64,000 nt of DNA. Source: Anagrus nilaparvatae. Taxonomy: Eukaryota > Arthropoda > Insecta > Hymenoptera > Mymaridae. Within the stretch, counting starts at the first letter, position 1; each line of letters starts with the position of its first letter. A model generated the notes under the pieces. The model worked only from the letters and a program-made list of their open reading frames with translations. It ran no database searches and was not told the origin of the DNA. A program made the position numbers and the translations under genes. The DNA lies in NCBI GenBank assembly GCA_022575985.1, contig JAKSXM010000272.1, forward strand, positions 27,173,501 to 27,237,500. Reading direction: 5' to 3'. Below are positions 1 to 12,600 of the stretch, in pieces.

Positions 1-599
1 GTTATATATACGTTTAAAATAAAAATAATATTAGAAAAGTATGAAAAGTATTAATATGGAAAAAAGATTAAGATTTTGTTCTGAGAATCAATAACTAGTA
101 TTATTTCTTTTTCTTCTTCTTATTTTACTGGCTCTGACTCGCGTCGATTCGCCATAACCTGGTTTAATCCAAGAGAGGAAGTAAATTTTTTTGTAAAATG
201 AAGCAGTAATTATACGCAAGTCAGATCAACTTGAAACCTTTTGCAATTTGTCAAGAAAAGTGTCAAGTTCAGAAGTAAACAACTTTGGTTGGTTGCAATT
301 AGTCCGAAATGTTGCAAAAATTGGCCAAACTGTTTTTTTTGGCCAAAAATAAATAAATATTTAATATCTCGGGAAATATTAAATGAATTTTGTTGAAAAT
401 AGGTACTAGGGGGGTTTTTGGGTCGCTGATTACGATTTTAATGTCAGAAATTTCTCAATCACCCTGTAAACAGTAAAAACTACCCTTTTTTAGGGGTTGT
501 TTTTAAAAATTTTGGGGTTTTTGCTAAAATTATCAAATGAATGGCATTTTTTTAGAAAAATTAATTGAAGATATTTATTTATTTTATTATGGACTGAAA

Positions 600-957
600 T
601 TGAGATATAAGGTTTAATAATAGGGGGGTTAAAACTACCCCCAGAGTAAGAAAAAGTACAAAAAATATGACCTCCTTTTTTTTTGTATTTGGATCAATTT
701 TTTGAAAATATTTTATCGTATATTTACTATTATGAAATTAATTACACCCCTCCCCCGGGGGGTGGTTAAAACTACCCCTAAATTTATAAAAAAAAAAAAA
801 AATTAAATTTATTTGTTATTAAATTTTTTTTGCCTCTTTTCGTTTTACAGCAGAAAAAGTAACAAGATTTGCAACCCTGGGTGTAAAAAGTACCCTACAA
901 TGTACAAAAAATTGGCCCGATATTGAGATATAAGGTTTAATAATAGGGGGGTTAAAA
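600..957. repeat. Direct repeat pair within repeat-like DNA
   Basis: TTGAGATATAAGGTTTAATA plus ATAGGGGGGTTAAAA occurs at 600-634 and again at 923-957, with GGGGGGTGGTTAAAACTACC near 757. The region 1-2900 is generally repeat-like (GCCATAACTTTTTTT at about 1895 and 2399) and holds no gene I recognise. Confidence 0.6.
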
Positions 958-1080
958 ACTACTCCCAGAATTAGAAAAAATACAAAAAACAAAATGAATG
1001 TAAAAAAGAGCTACTTAATAAAAAACTTAACTGTGTTATTATTCCAAATCTAATTTTTCGTAAATTTCCTCTGCATGTAA

Positions 1081-1590
1081 GCTTCGATTTTTTCCCAAAA
1101 ACGTACGTCTTTCTCGCTATAAATTAACATTTTTTCATCAAATTTTTAAATAAATTTTGACCGCCCTTCTTAATTTTAAGTTCTGAAGTACCTCCTCCCT
1201 ATTAACATGTTCCATGTTTACTTTTTAATGTCCTTTTTTAGCAATTTTTTTGTAATTTGATTCAAATCACCCTCCCCCCCCCCTCAAAATTTTCGAGATC
1301 CGCCACTGAATGCACAGTGGTTTTTTTAAAGCCCGACTCAAAATATCCATTAAAAAAGCGCTCATAGCAAAGAAAATTGTCTTAAGGCACACAAAAAAAT
1401 AGTTTTTAGCTCTTAAATTCTTTATTATTCTTTACCCCTTCATTGAAATTATTCTAAGTTTGGAATGAAAAATTATTTAAAGTTCCTAAATCAAAATTAT
1501 TCAAAGTCCGTAAATGAAAATAATTTTTACTTCTAAATTTGAACTCAAATTTCACCCCCACAGTTCAACCCCCCCCCCCCCCCCAATAAC
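1081..1590 (-). repeat. Repeat family copy (inverted relative to 12.4 kb)
   Basis: Positions about 1158-1240 are the reverse complement of about 12380-12475 (shared: AACATGTTCCATGTT, GAAGTACCTCCTCCCT). The adjoining 1440-1540 has degenerate units of the AATTATTCTAAGTCC type. A C18-like run follows at about 1570-1585. Confidence 0.6.
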
Positions 1591-3275
1591 GTGCCTAAAA
1601 AACCCCCTGCCTATAAACATTTGACGTGTAAAAATTTTCCGTCTAATTAAATATTTATACGAAAAAAACACAAACCTTTGACTTTCGTACCTTATTTATT
1701 ACTTACTTCAGGTTTAACGGCTAATTTACAGCTGAAAAAAGTCTGAATTTGAAATTTTATAGCAGCATTTTATTCGGTTATCATGTAAACATAAGGTACT
1801 GTACGAAAATTTTTCATAAAACTTAGAAATCGAGTGACCTAATGGATTAAGTATAAAAATTGTTTGGAATTGCTGAAAAAAAAAGGAATTTTGGCCATAA
1901 CTTTTTTTTGGCTAATGATAACGAGATGTACAATGAACCATTTCAAAGCTAAGGTTAACGCCGAAATTTCATGTCATATGCAAAATTTTAATTGGATTGG
2001 CCATTTTTCTTTAATTTCGCCGGACAAAAAAGAGCATTTACCGTTGTAAACATAAAATAGGAAATTTTAAACGGCCAAATCTGCTTGCAGACGAAAAATT
2101 TTAACAAAAACTTGAAGTACAAACAACTTGAAATAAATGCTAAAAAACTTGGCTGTTTAAAATAAATAATGTTCAAGCTGCTGGCCAAAAACTGAAAATG
2201 TTTTAAAAAATACACGATTTTACCCAACTTTGTCAGGCCAAAACATAAACAATAATTACCCTATAGGGTCAAAAATTGCTGGACATATTTAGGAACATGT
2301 GTTCTGACTTTTCACCGAAGGATTTTTTTTTCGAAGCAACTCAGCCCAGATGGCGCTAAAAAATTGGCATGAAAAATTTTGGAATAAAATTTTTTTTGCC
2401 CATAACTTTTTTTCTGGTTATTTTAAACGGTTCTAGGTGGTCTCAAAATTTTCCCAATTTTATCATCTTGAAAAATGATAAGAATAATTTTTTTTGTAAA
2501 AGTAATATTTTTCCAGATATTTACGCCAGAACGATCCGGTTTCTTGATTTTTCGTTAAACAACCATTTTTGACTTGTCATATCTCCTTTAATATTTTTCG
2601 TACACAAAAAAAATAAAAACCGCTGTCTTTGTCAACGAAAATACTTAAAATTAGTAATATATAATTTTTTTTGTAATTCTACCAGATTCCAAATAAAATT
2701 AAAAAAACATGAAACTACAAACTGTACATTACGACCCATGGTCAGTAAAATAAAGAATGGCATACATTGAAAAAATATACTGCTTGAATTTTCAACCAAT
2801 TTACTCAAAACTTTGCCCAGCTGTAATGTTGTCAAAAATATAAATTAAAACAAAAAAAATTGATAATTATCCTCAAATCTCATGGTTTATACTTTTACAG
2901 TGTAATGCCTAAACCGCTTGTTTTTTTATGGCCCAGGGTCTTATTTGATTTTTCTGCGCATCGAGAAAACACCTATTCGTCGGACACGCAACGTGCTTTC
3001 TGGCTGCTGACCAAAAAACATCTTTTATTAAACAACCACTATAAGGCTTAATTAAATTCTTTTTGAGAATAATTTTTAAATGAATTAAATTTTTAGCGTA
3101 AAAATTAAAATTTCAGATTGTTTTTAAAAATCAGAATTACGTCAAAATAATCTCATTTAAAAAATTATTTTTTAGCTTAACGTGCAAATTTTATTTTGTT
3201 CCTGACAATTCAATTTACTTAATTTAATTATCATACAAATAAAACCTAAAAGCTTTTTACACAGACAAGGATAGA

Positions 3276-3281
3276 TTTATT
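3276..3281 (-). terminator. Candidate cpo poly(A) signal AATAAA
   Basis: AATAAA on the minus strand about 170 bases beyond the TGA, followed by TCTATCC and a TG-rich stretch (CTTGTCTGTGTAAAA) that could be the downstream element. AATAAA is common by chance in this composition, so confidence is moderate. Confidence 0.45.
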
Positions 3282-3359
3282 ATTAAAATATTCATTCCCT
3301 TTCTATATAAATGCAATTTTGTTGTTTTATAATTTTGTATAAACATTAATTATATTTTT

Positions 3360-3452
3360 TTAATTTAATTTCAATAAAATAACAATGACGAATAAACATA
3401 CGTGCATCGAGGCATTTGTTTGTTGCTCCAAAGCTTTCTCAGCCGCACCTAG
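3360..3452 (-). other. cpo: Possible stop-codon readthrough extension of cpo
   Basis: After TGA the frame continues CTA GGT GCG GCT GAG and stays open for 30 codons to TAA at 3362-3360. The first 17 codons (LGAAEKALEQQTNASMH) have balanced, coding-like composition. Only after the GTATGT at 3401-3396 does the sequence revert to AT-rich and hydrophobic (VCLFVIVILLKLN). UGA followed by CUA(G) is an established leaky stop context. The composition break at a donor-like GTATGT also leaves room for a spliced continuation. Translation here is inferred. Confidence 0.45.
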
Positions 3453-3604
3453 TCAGAGATAGGAACGTACAGGGACTTGTGGATGTAAAGCTGGATGTAC
3501 TAATGTAGCGTGTTGCAAAGTCCCCTGTAATTCACCTGCTGTTGAATATGCCAATGGATGATGCCATAATTCTGGTCCACCAGGAAAAAATGGACTTCCC
3601 AATG
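3453..3604 (-). CDS. cpo: cpo exon F: C-terminal segment and stop
   Basis: One hundred and fifty-two bases completing the split codon (C|CA) and encoding 50 residues: [20 protein letters not shown], then [15 protein letters not shown], and [15 protein letters not shown], then TGA (3455-3453). The acceptor is TTTTTTTTAG, ending at 3605. [16 protein letters not shown] is characteristic of insect Cpo. A GTACGT donor-like hexamer begins at 3470, right after HPQVP, so a longer isoform could splice out here to an exon left of the window; VRSYL-stop would then be the unspliced short C-terminus. I found no matching downstream exon within 1-3400. Confidence 0.93.
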
Positions 3605-6600
3605 CTAAAAAAAAACATTTTTTATTCACATTATTATTTTTGATTTAAGTAGCAGGAAATATTTGTTTGTCTTTCGTTTGTCCTTTATTTATGAAATTAT
3701 TTAATTTAATAAAAACTTTTATATAGATTTAAAAATATATTTTTAAAATATCAATTAAATGAAAATTTATAAAAGTGACTTTTTTTTTAAAATATAAAAA
3801 TTTTAATCTGTCAACTTTATTAAATCTGACATATTAAATATTATTTATACGTGTAATTGAAAAATCAATATTTTCAATTTAATATTATTAAAAAAGCTTT
3901 TAAAAATATTTTATATTAATAATTTTTATTTCTTTTTCGCATTGCGAAATATGACAAGTAAAATTTTTCAGTAGGCTTTTCAATGATTGATAAAATACGA
4001 ATCACTGGATTTTTATTGGAAGTAAATTCAAGTTTAGTTGAAATTTTTTTTTATTTTTACTGGGCTTGGCATACGGACATTTGAAGGTTGATTATACAAC
4101 GTTATCTGCGGTAAATTAGTAAATTTTTTAGTAAAAGTTTTACGAAAAAATTTTGTAAATTTACAATTTTCTATCGCAAATTTACAAAAAATAGTTGTTA
4201 ATTTAGAAAACAAAATTGAAAATCTTTGATTTTTTCGTACACTGTAAAAAGTAACTTTCTTAGATTTACAAAAAAAATAGAATTTTTTCGAAAAATTAGT
4301 CAATTTTCAAAAAAATTTGTAAATATTCGATAAAAACCGTAAATTTACTAATTTTAGTATATTATCGAAAAATTCGAGAATTCTCGATTTTTTTTTTTAT
4401 GATTTTACGAAAAAAGTTGTAAATTCACAACTATTTTTCGTAAAGTTACAACTAATTTTTTTAAATTTTCGAGAAAAAAAATTATAAATTATCAATTTTT
4501 CTTGCGAATTCACAAAAAAAAATCGAGAATACTCGAATTTTTTGTTTAAATATACGATTTTTTTGAAAATTTACTAATTTTTCAAAAATGTTCTAATTTT
4601 TTTGTTAATATAAGAAAGTTACTTTTTACAGTATAAATTTACAAAAAATTAGTAAAATTACGAATTAAATTGAAATTTTTTTGTTGAAAATTCACTAATG
4701 TTGCTTTTAACAGTGCAAAATTAAAAAATAAAAATATCTAAAAGAAAGAAAATATTTAGACGTTTTAATAGCCTAATATGGTTCAAAAATTAATCAACCC
4801 TTGCTAGCCCCCTATCCTATGGTCCTTTTCCCCATCACATCGAGTACTTAATTCCCAGCTAATTTAAAAATGACAATAAAATAGCATAAAGTAAGTGTTT
4901 TTAAAAAATTGATATTTTCTTTGTTAATTAAAATTCTCATTTTACCAATACATAATTAATAACATATTATCATGTATAAAATTTATAATATTAATAAGCT
5001 CTGATTTATTATGCAGAATAATAATCAATTTTAACGAAACATAATATATATTAATTATGCACTATCTGTATGACAATTTTATAAATTATGTGATTAATGT
5101 CTCTAAATTAGCCCAAAATTTTAATAAGCACCGCGTTTAAGTGGGGATTGATACATTATTTTCAACTCGTGATTTATAATTTACATAAGAAATAAAAAAG
5201 TAATTAAAACTCATTATTTGTGTCGTGTAAAAAAAGGTGAGTTTGGGTACTGTGAAAACTACTTTATAAAATACTCGATATATTTATATGTATATATATT
5301 ACCTAAATTAACATAATGTACTAAATACAGAGAAAAAAGGGTTCAAAACCACAGTAATTACAGAAAAATAGTGATTTACAAAGTATAGTTTTAATTCAAT
5401 TTAAAAAATAGTATTTTAAGAAACAAGTGCATAAAATTAAGGTTTTAGCATGGTTACGAATCGACGTGACCATAATTTAATCTAAGGCACCCATAGAGGC
5501 TGCTTAAATTATTATGCACGTGTTACATATGATTTTTTTTGCAAATCTGAGCGTAAAACTGGTGCCGAAAATCGACCAAACTTTTACACAAATTATTGCA
5601 AAAAAATATTTTTAGAAATACGAGTTCAGATTACTATTTATAGATACAAAATACTTAAAAAATGGTAAAAATATAGGATCACAAAATAAGCTTTAAAAGC
5701 TACTAAAGATATAAAATTTTCATTTAAAACCTAATTTATAAGCTGTACTATACATGAGTGTAATTTTTCTTTTTAGCAATTCTCAATTTCTTTATCACAT
5801 TTAAGTTTTTGGATACGTTTTGAGAATTTTAAAGTATCTATTATAAGCAATTTAAAGTCAAAACACAAAATTTTTTATACAAAAAGCTCAATAAAAACAA
5901 AAATAAATAAACAAAAATTTCTATACCGAGTTAGCTTTTAGTTAAAATTTCATTTTTTTTTAGCCTACAGGTACATTTACAATTGCTAAGTAACCAAAAA
6001 CTGAGGTTTAAAATATTAAATGCATCGAAGAAAACAAGATAACAGTAAAACAAATAAAAAAATACTCAAGCATACTACAGCATGTTAATACATAACCTAA
6101 AATTTAGCCAATTTTACAAGATTATATTATTTTTAATTTTTTATCTCAAAACTGACATGAATTCAGCCCCTTTTATCGGCTAAAACCCTAAATAAATTTT
6201 TCATAGCGACCTCGTATCTTTAATTTGTGTGTTTTTGAAAAATAAAAAACTTTAATAGCATATTTTACAACAAGTGTGCAAAAATTAGACCTTAGACGGA
6301 ACATAATCACAAGTAGCTGCAAAGCTAGCCACGAATTTTGATGTAAAATCTAATTCCGAGTGTGGAACAATACCAATTTCGCAAAATTATTGAAATTGAA
6401 TATATGAATAAAATTAGTTGATGATTCAATGATTGAATGATAATTAAGATTTATGGTAGTAAATATTTTTCTTGTGCAAAAAGACCTTTTAACACATGTT
6501 TTATGCTTATTTGTTTTTTACTTTTCATTTCCCACTAAATTAAGAACATACAGCTGCAGTTGAAATTTTCTTAACAAGGTTGGGTTAAAGCCAAGAAATG

Positions 6601-9600
6601 GGTTTCATGCAGTTTTTTTTATTATTAAATACTAAAGCTTTTATTTTATTCCATGCAAAGTAATAGTTAATGTGACATAACCTATATTTTTTAATAAGAA
6701 TATAATTTAATGTCTCATAAACTAAATAATTGCAAAGAATAAAAGAAAAAATAAAAAAAGTTTTTAGGACAATAAAACTCAAGGGATTTATATATATGAA
6801 AGAGACAAACATAAAAAAAAAAGAAATTAGCAAGTGTGTTCTAGTGGCGGTTTAGTGCATACTTACGTCCAGTTAGAGGGTGCATCAGAGCGGGGTGCGA
6901 GGTGGCTGCTGCAGCGGCTGGTTGCTTGGGTTTGCTAACCTTTGTGTTACTTTTTGCAAATTCCAAACGTATGGTTTGTGGCATATCAGGATCGAATCTA
7001 ACCCCCTGCTGCAAATATAGAGCTCTAAATTAGTAAAGTGGATAAGGATTGTGACGAAATATTTTGTGAGTGGAATTTTTTTTGATAATTATTAAATTAT
7101 TTATTAAAATTTCATTATTTATATGATGACCAAAAAAAATATATTGTGCAAAATTATTATTTTAATGAGTAAGGCAAATTTAAAAAATTTTGAGATTATT
7201 ATTCATAAATGACTGATGATAAAAAAAATAAATAAAATAAAACAATGCGTGATAATTATTTTTTTTCATATTTTTTTACAAGGATTAAAAATACGTGATT
7301 GTGAAGTGTGTGAACTAGTTATATATATATAATAATAAGGTTTTCGTATATATAATAATATGCACATGAAATAACAAAAAAATAATACGTGACATAATAC
7401 TACTTTTTAATTCCCCATTATTTTAACTGCTTATTTTAATACATCGTTCGTGTATCTTCTTTCTCGTAAGAGTAACAAAAAAAATTCATATATGATGCCC
7501 TTTTATGAATATTTTATTGTTTAAAAAAAAAGCACCCTAAAAAAAGAGAGAAATTGAAACAAAACCACTGTGTTTCTAAATGACTGGTTCGTTTTATTTT
7601 TTATAGCCTCAATTGTGTATGTCAAAATGTAGATCTAGACATTTTTATAAAAATAACACCCGGATATAAAAAAGGGGTTGAGTTTATTAAACAAAAGAAT
7701 TGTGTGTCGTGTAGATTTAATTGAATGTTAAATTTATTTTAATGCTTAATTATGAGGTGTATCATTTTTTTAATTGGATTATTTAAGTGTTGGTAATTGG
7801 TACTACTTTTTAGAAATCTTCAATTAATTACACTTAGGGATGATTCTGTAAAAATTATAAAAAAAAATAAACAAAGTACACTGTAAAAAGTAACTTTCTT
7901 GGATTTACAAAAAAAATAGAATTTTTTCAAAAAATTTTGTAAATATTCGATAAAAATCGTAAATTTACTAAATTTAGTACATTATCGAAAAATTCGATAA
8001 TTCTGTAAATTATTAACGAAAATATGTAAATTATTAACGAAAAAAGTTGTAAATTCACAACTATTTTTCGTAAAGTTACAACTAATTTTTGTAAATTTTC
8101 GAAAAAAAATTGTAAATTATTAATTTTTCTTGCGAATTCACAAAAAAAATCGAGAATACTCGAACTTTTTGTTAAAACACTAAATTTAGTAAATATACGA
8201 TTTTTATCGAATATTTACTAATTTTTCGAAAATGTTCGAATTTTTTTGTTAATATAAGAAAGTTACTTTTTACAGTGTAGTCTCTCAGTGTATACATAAA
8301 AAATTAATTAAATCACATTTTATATTTTATTAATAAATCCTTTTTATATAAAAAGTAGAGAAAATAATATTACCGCATTTATCGGAATTAACGAAGAAAA
8401 TATATAACTCAAAATCAGTTAAATATAATGTCAAAAAATTTGATTGATTAATTGTTGTATAATCTATCTTGTTATTTTATTTTAATGTACTTATAAAAAG
8501 TTACCTGATGTATACTATAAAATGATTGATAAAAGAAAATATGTCATGAAAATAATGGATTTTAATATCTGGGTAAACCGATTTTTTTTTGTTGAAAAAA
8601 AATGTTATATATATTTTTTTTAAATTAAATAAAAAATTGTTTTATATATGTAAAAAAATAAAAATAAATAAATAAATTGATGATTATTATTAATGATAAA
8701 AAAATTTGTTAATCGTGAACGAAATAACATTACCTGTAAATCTTGTTTTGCAGCTTCAGCACCTGCCCTTGTATGGAAGGTCACAAAACCAACTGGCTGT
8801 AATTTTAAAAAAATGATTTTTTTTTGCTTGTTTTACATAGTTTTTTTTTGATAAAGTATTTTTAATGTATACTTTTACGTTAATTTATTAGAATTTAACA
8901 AAAAAATAAATTAATCTTAAAAGTAATGTACTAAATTTTATTTTTTTAATCGAAAGAAAAAATAAGCTATGTTATTATGTTCGCTATCAAAGGAATCCTT
9001 GTATTTTATTAAAATATTTAAGCAATTTATTGTGCAATTTGTCAATTGTATTCAATTTTAGGCTAAAAAAAAATTTTAGGTAGACCAGATAAAATTTTTC
9101 TTCCTCGCGAGTCGAAAACACTTTTTTCGTCCAACGGCATGATCGAAAAAAAGGCGTTTTCTTTCATCCGAAAAAGAAAAATTTTGAACTTAGGAACAAC
9201 AAAAGGATGTCACAGACCGCTGTGATCTGATTCATTCTCTTTTTTTTGCTCCCTTGGTTTAAAATGTACTATTTATTAATAATTTATTTTTACGCACTGC
9301 AACAAAAATTTAAAAATTCTTTTTAAGCTCAGGGAATAAAAAATATCTGTATGTAAAATGTGAGTTTGATTAAAAACTTGAATTTGGTGGCCTCTCGCAT
9401 TTATGCTCTCCATAAGTTTTCAATTCATATGTGAGTAATTCTTAGTTTATCTAACATAAAAAGTACCTCGAAGTCTGGGATTTTTGAAAAAATCGATTGG
9501 ACTGGATTTAGTATACGATAATATGATACCATACTAATTTTTAAGGTTCTAGGTTCAATGGTTCCGAAAGTGCAGCTGTTTTTTGATTTTTTTTCTGTGC

Positions 9601-12600
9601 AAATTTGCTATAAAAATCTGAAAAAATTTTTCACCGCTCTACATACTGCTAAAAAATAATTTTCAAAAATAAGGGGTAAGTAAAATTTTTTAATGAATCC
9701 GAAGTTGCCATCAGGTTTTCGGAAAAACCTTAATAAAAGTCTGAAAAATTGACAAACTAAAAGGAAATTTCAATTATGAATTTCTCAAAAACCCAGATTT
9801 TTTTTCTTGTAACTGGTCTTAAAAGTTATATTATCCCATGTATTTTTTGTTGGTAAATAGTTTTAAATAGTAAAACTCAAAAAAAGAATTTTCAAAACCT
9901 TCCATTTTCCGAATTTTCCCGTAATCTAATGAAAACTCTGACACGATTTTTGGATTTCTCGGAAAATTTTACTGTACTTGGATCGGATTCAGCGGGAAAT
10001 TTTACATACCTCCTATTTTTGAAAATCATTTTTTAGCAGTATGTAGAGTGGTGAAAAATTAAAATTGAAAAATTTTTTCATATTTTTGCAGCAAATTTAA
10101 ACAGAAAAAAAAATCGAAAACAGCTGCAATTTCGAAACCATTGAACCTAGAACCTTAAAAATTGGCACGCTATCATATTTTTACATACTAAACCCAGGCA
10201 AATCAGTTATTTTAAGATCCCAGACTTCGAGGTACCTTTTATGTTAGATACACTAAGAATTACTCATATATATAAATTAGAATCAATTAAAATGCACTCT
10301 AAAAAAATTAAATTTCTTTTTTTGCAAATTTTATAATAAATTAACGATTAAAAAGCATATAAAATAGATAAAATTATCATTTTAATAAAATTAAAAAACT
10401 GAATATTAATTTTAAAAAAACCAGATTGAATCTAATTAAACATTCAAATACCCATACAATAATTTTTAATTAAAAAAAAGAAATTTTCATATTTTATATA
10501 TCAAAAGAATAAGAAATGTAAAAAAGGTAAAAAAAAGTAACTGACATTTGAATTATAATTGTGACAAATGAATATTTATTACAATTCCCATACAAAAAAA
10601 AAAAAATTATTTAAAAAATTTTCTGTGACACGAAAAGCGATTTCAGGAAAATCGAATCGAAGTATAATATATTATGTATAGTAAAATATATACACCACAG
10701 ACTATAGAAAAAAGTGTCTATAGCTTTGACATTATTGATTATACTTTTTTTAAACATTAAACTGTCCATATCAGTGATATAATAACTATAGCATTTTTTT
10801 TTCCAATAATCATAACTATTTTAATATTCATTAATTTATGTATGTATAAGTGAATTAATAGTATTAGGTCAAAGTACTTACCGAAGCTGTTTTACCATTT
10901 TTATTTGTTACTTTTAATAATGAACCTTCGTAACCCTGGAAAAAAAAGAAAAAAATTTTTTTTAAGTCTAGAACTAGTACAGTTTTTATGTTAAATAGTC
11001 AATTTAAATAAGTGTATATACTTAGAAGAAGCTTTAGTTTTTCTAAGTCAGTACGGCTACTAAAAGTTAAAATGATTAGGAGATAATTTTAAATAATTTA
11101 TCTCTTAACATGCAAATTTAAACTTAATTATACGAATAAGAAATTAATTTTCAAATTACGGTAAATTTTCTTCAGATTATTAATTTTAGAAAATTATTCA
11201 TTAAGCGTTGAAATGTTTTTAGTCCGAGAGGCATACTTTTAAATTGAGCATAACTTGAATTTAATTTTTTTTAGAGCAATAGTGTTTATGTAGGTTATCT
11301 TAAAATACATTTATAAACTTTATCATCATTAATCATTTAATCTTTACTTAACAGTCGCAAATTGATCCTAGAGTCCTATCGAACTAATGATATATTTTGA
11401 TAAGTGTGCCTGTTCTAATTCTGTAATATATAATGGGTCTTAGGAGATACCTCTTAATTATCTGGTGTATAGTCAAGGCTATTATAGTCTGTATACTCTT
11501 AATGAAAGTGGAATAACACTTTAAACATGTTTTGGTAATAAATAGTAAATGATGCTTACTGGTACCGAAGAAAGCAAAAAACAGGGCTTATAAAATGTGG
11601 GCGAAATAATATATTTCAATTGTTTAAAAAATTATAAATGATGAGAAGCTTTTCTTGTCTGCGGCCGAAAAAATTATACAGTTATCAAACGCTCTGGAAC
11701 AGACTTTATTGGAGATACTTATGAAAAAATCGTTTGCGAGTCTTGATCAGAAAAATAGGATGTCCTAGATCAAGGTTTACTATCTTCAGCTTCGCTTTGA
11801 GTAATAATTTAAGTGCGCACACCACTCAGGAGCAACGCTACCATTTGCCGAAATGTATATGGGGATTTTGAAAATATGCATCAAATACATGAAAAAAATT
11901 AAAAACAGAAAATAGGACCTGACTACGCGATTTAAGTCGGCTTGAACAATTTTAACCCGTTGCTTTCTAAATTCTTTTTTATCGTCAACTGCAAATTTAC
12001 CATTGTCAAAAATTATGAAAAAAACTTTATGGGTAATCGGTAAAAATAGGTCAAATATATAAGTTTTTAGGAGAAAAATACATTTTTTTCGGTTTTGAAG
12101 GTTCCAAATTTTCAGTGGATCAATTTTAAGAGTTTTTCAATTTTCAAAAGAAATTATCCTGATTTTTATTTACAGGAGAAATCCGTGTAATTTTTTTCTC
12201 GCTAAAGAAATGTCTTCAAGAAGAAATAAATAGGTTCCTCCTATAAATAATATTAAGAATCATTTATTTTAAAAACTGCAAAAATTTAAATTTCTCCCTT
12301 GAAAATTGGGACCCTAAAAACGAATAAAATGGAATCTTCTCCTTTAAATTGTTATCAAATATTAAAATAAATGGTAAATTACTAGGAATAACGTCTTTTA
12401 ATTTATTAACATGGAACATGTTTATAGGGAGGGGGTACTTCAGAATTGAAAATTAAGGGGTGGGGGTCAAATTTGTCCTATTTAAGGGACGGGGGGTCAA
12501 ATGAGACTTAGAATAATTAGATAAGTATATGTAAATAAATAAAATACTTTTAAAAGACTTTGAAAAATCTGGGCTTAAGGACTTAGGATAATACAGGTTT

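Larger units (their letters stand above)
3605..6866 (-). other. cpo last intron; AT-rich with one MITE
   Basis: GT-AG intron between exons E and F. A MITE lies at 4240-4633, and related GTAAATTTAC-type DNA extends left of it from about 4100. The remainder, 4700-6860, is AT-rich with no gene or RNA I recognise. Confidence 0.8.

Noticed and set aside
7460..7497. TTTCTCGTAAGAGTAACA followed by TATATG as an eleventh promoter
   Set aside because: Spacing is off by one and the 3' half of the PSE block and TATA box diverge; chance is likely.
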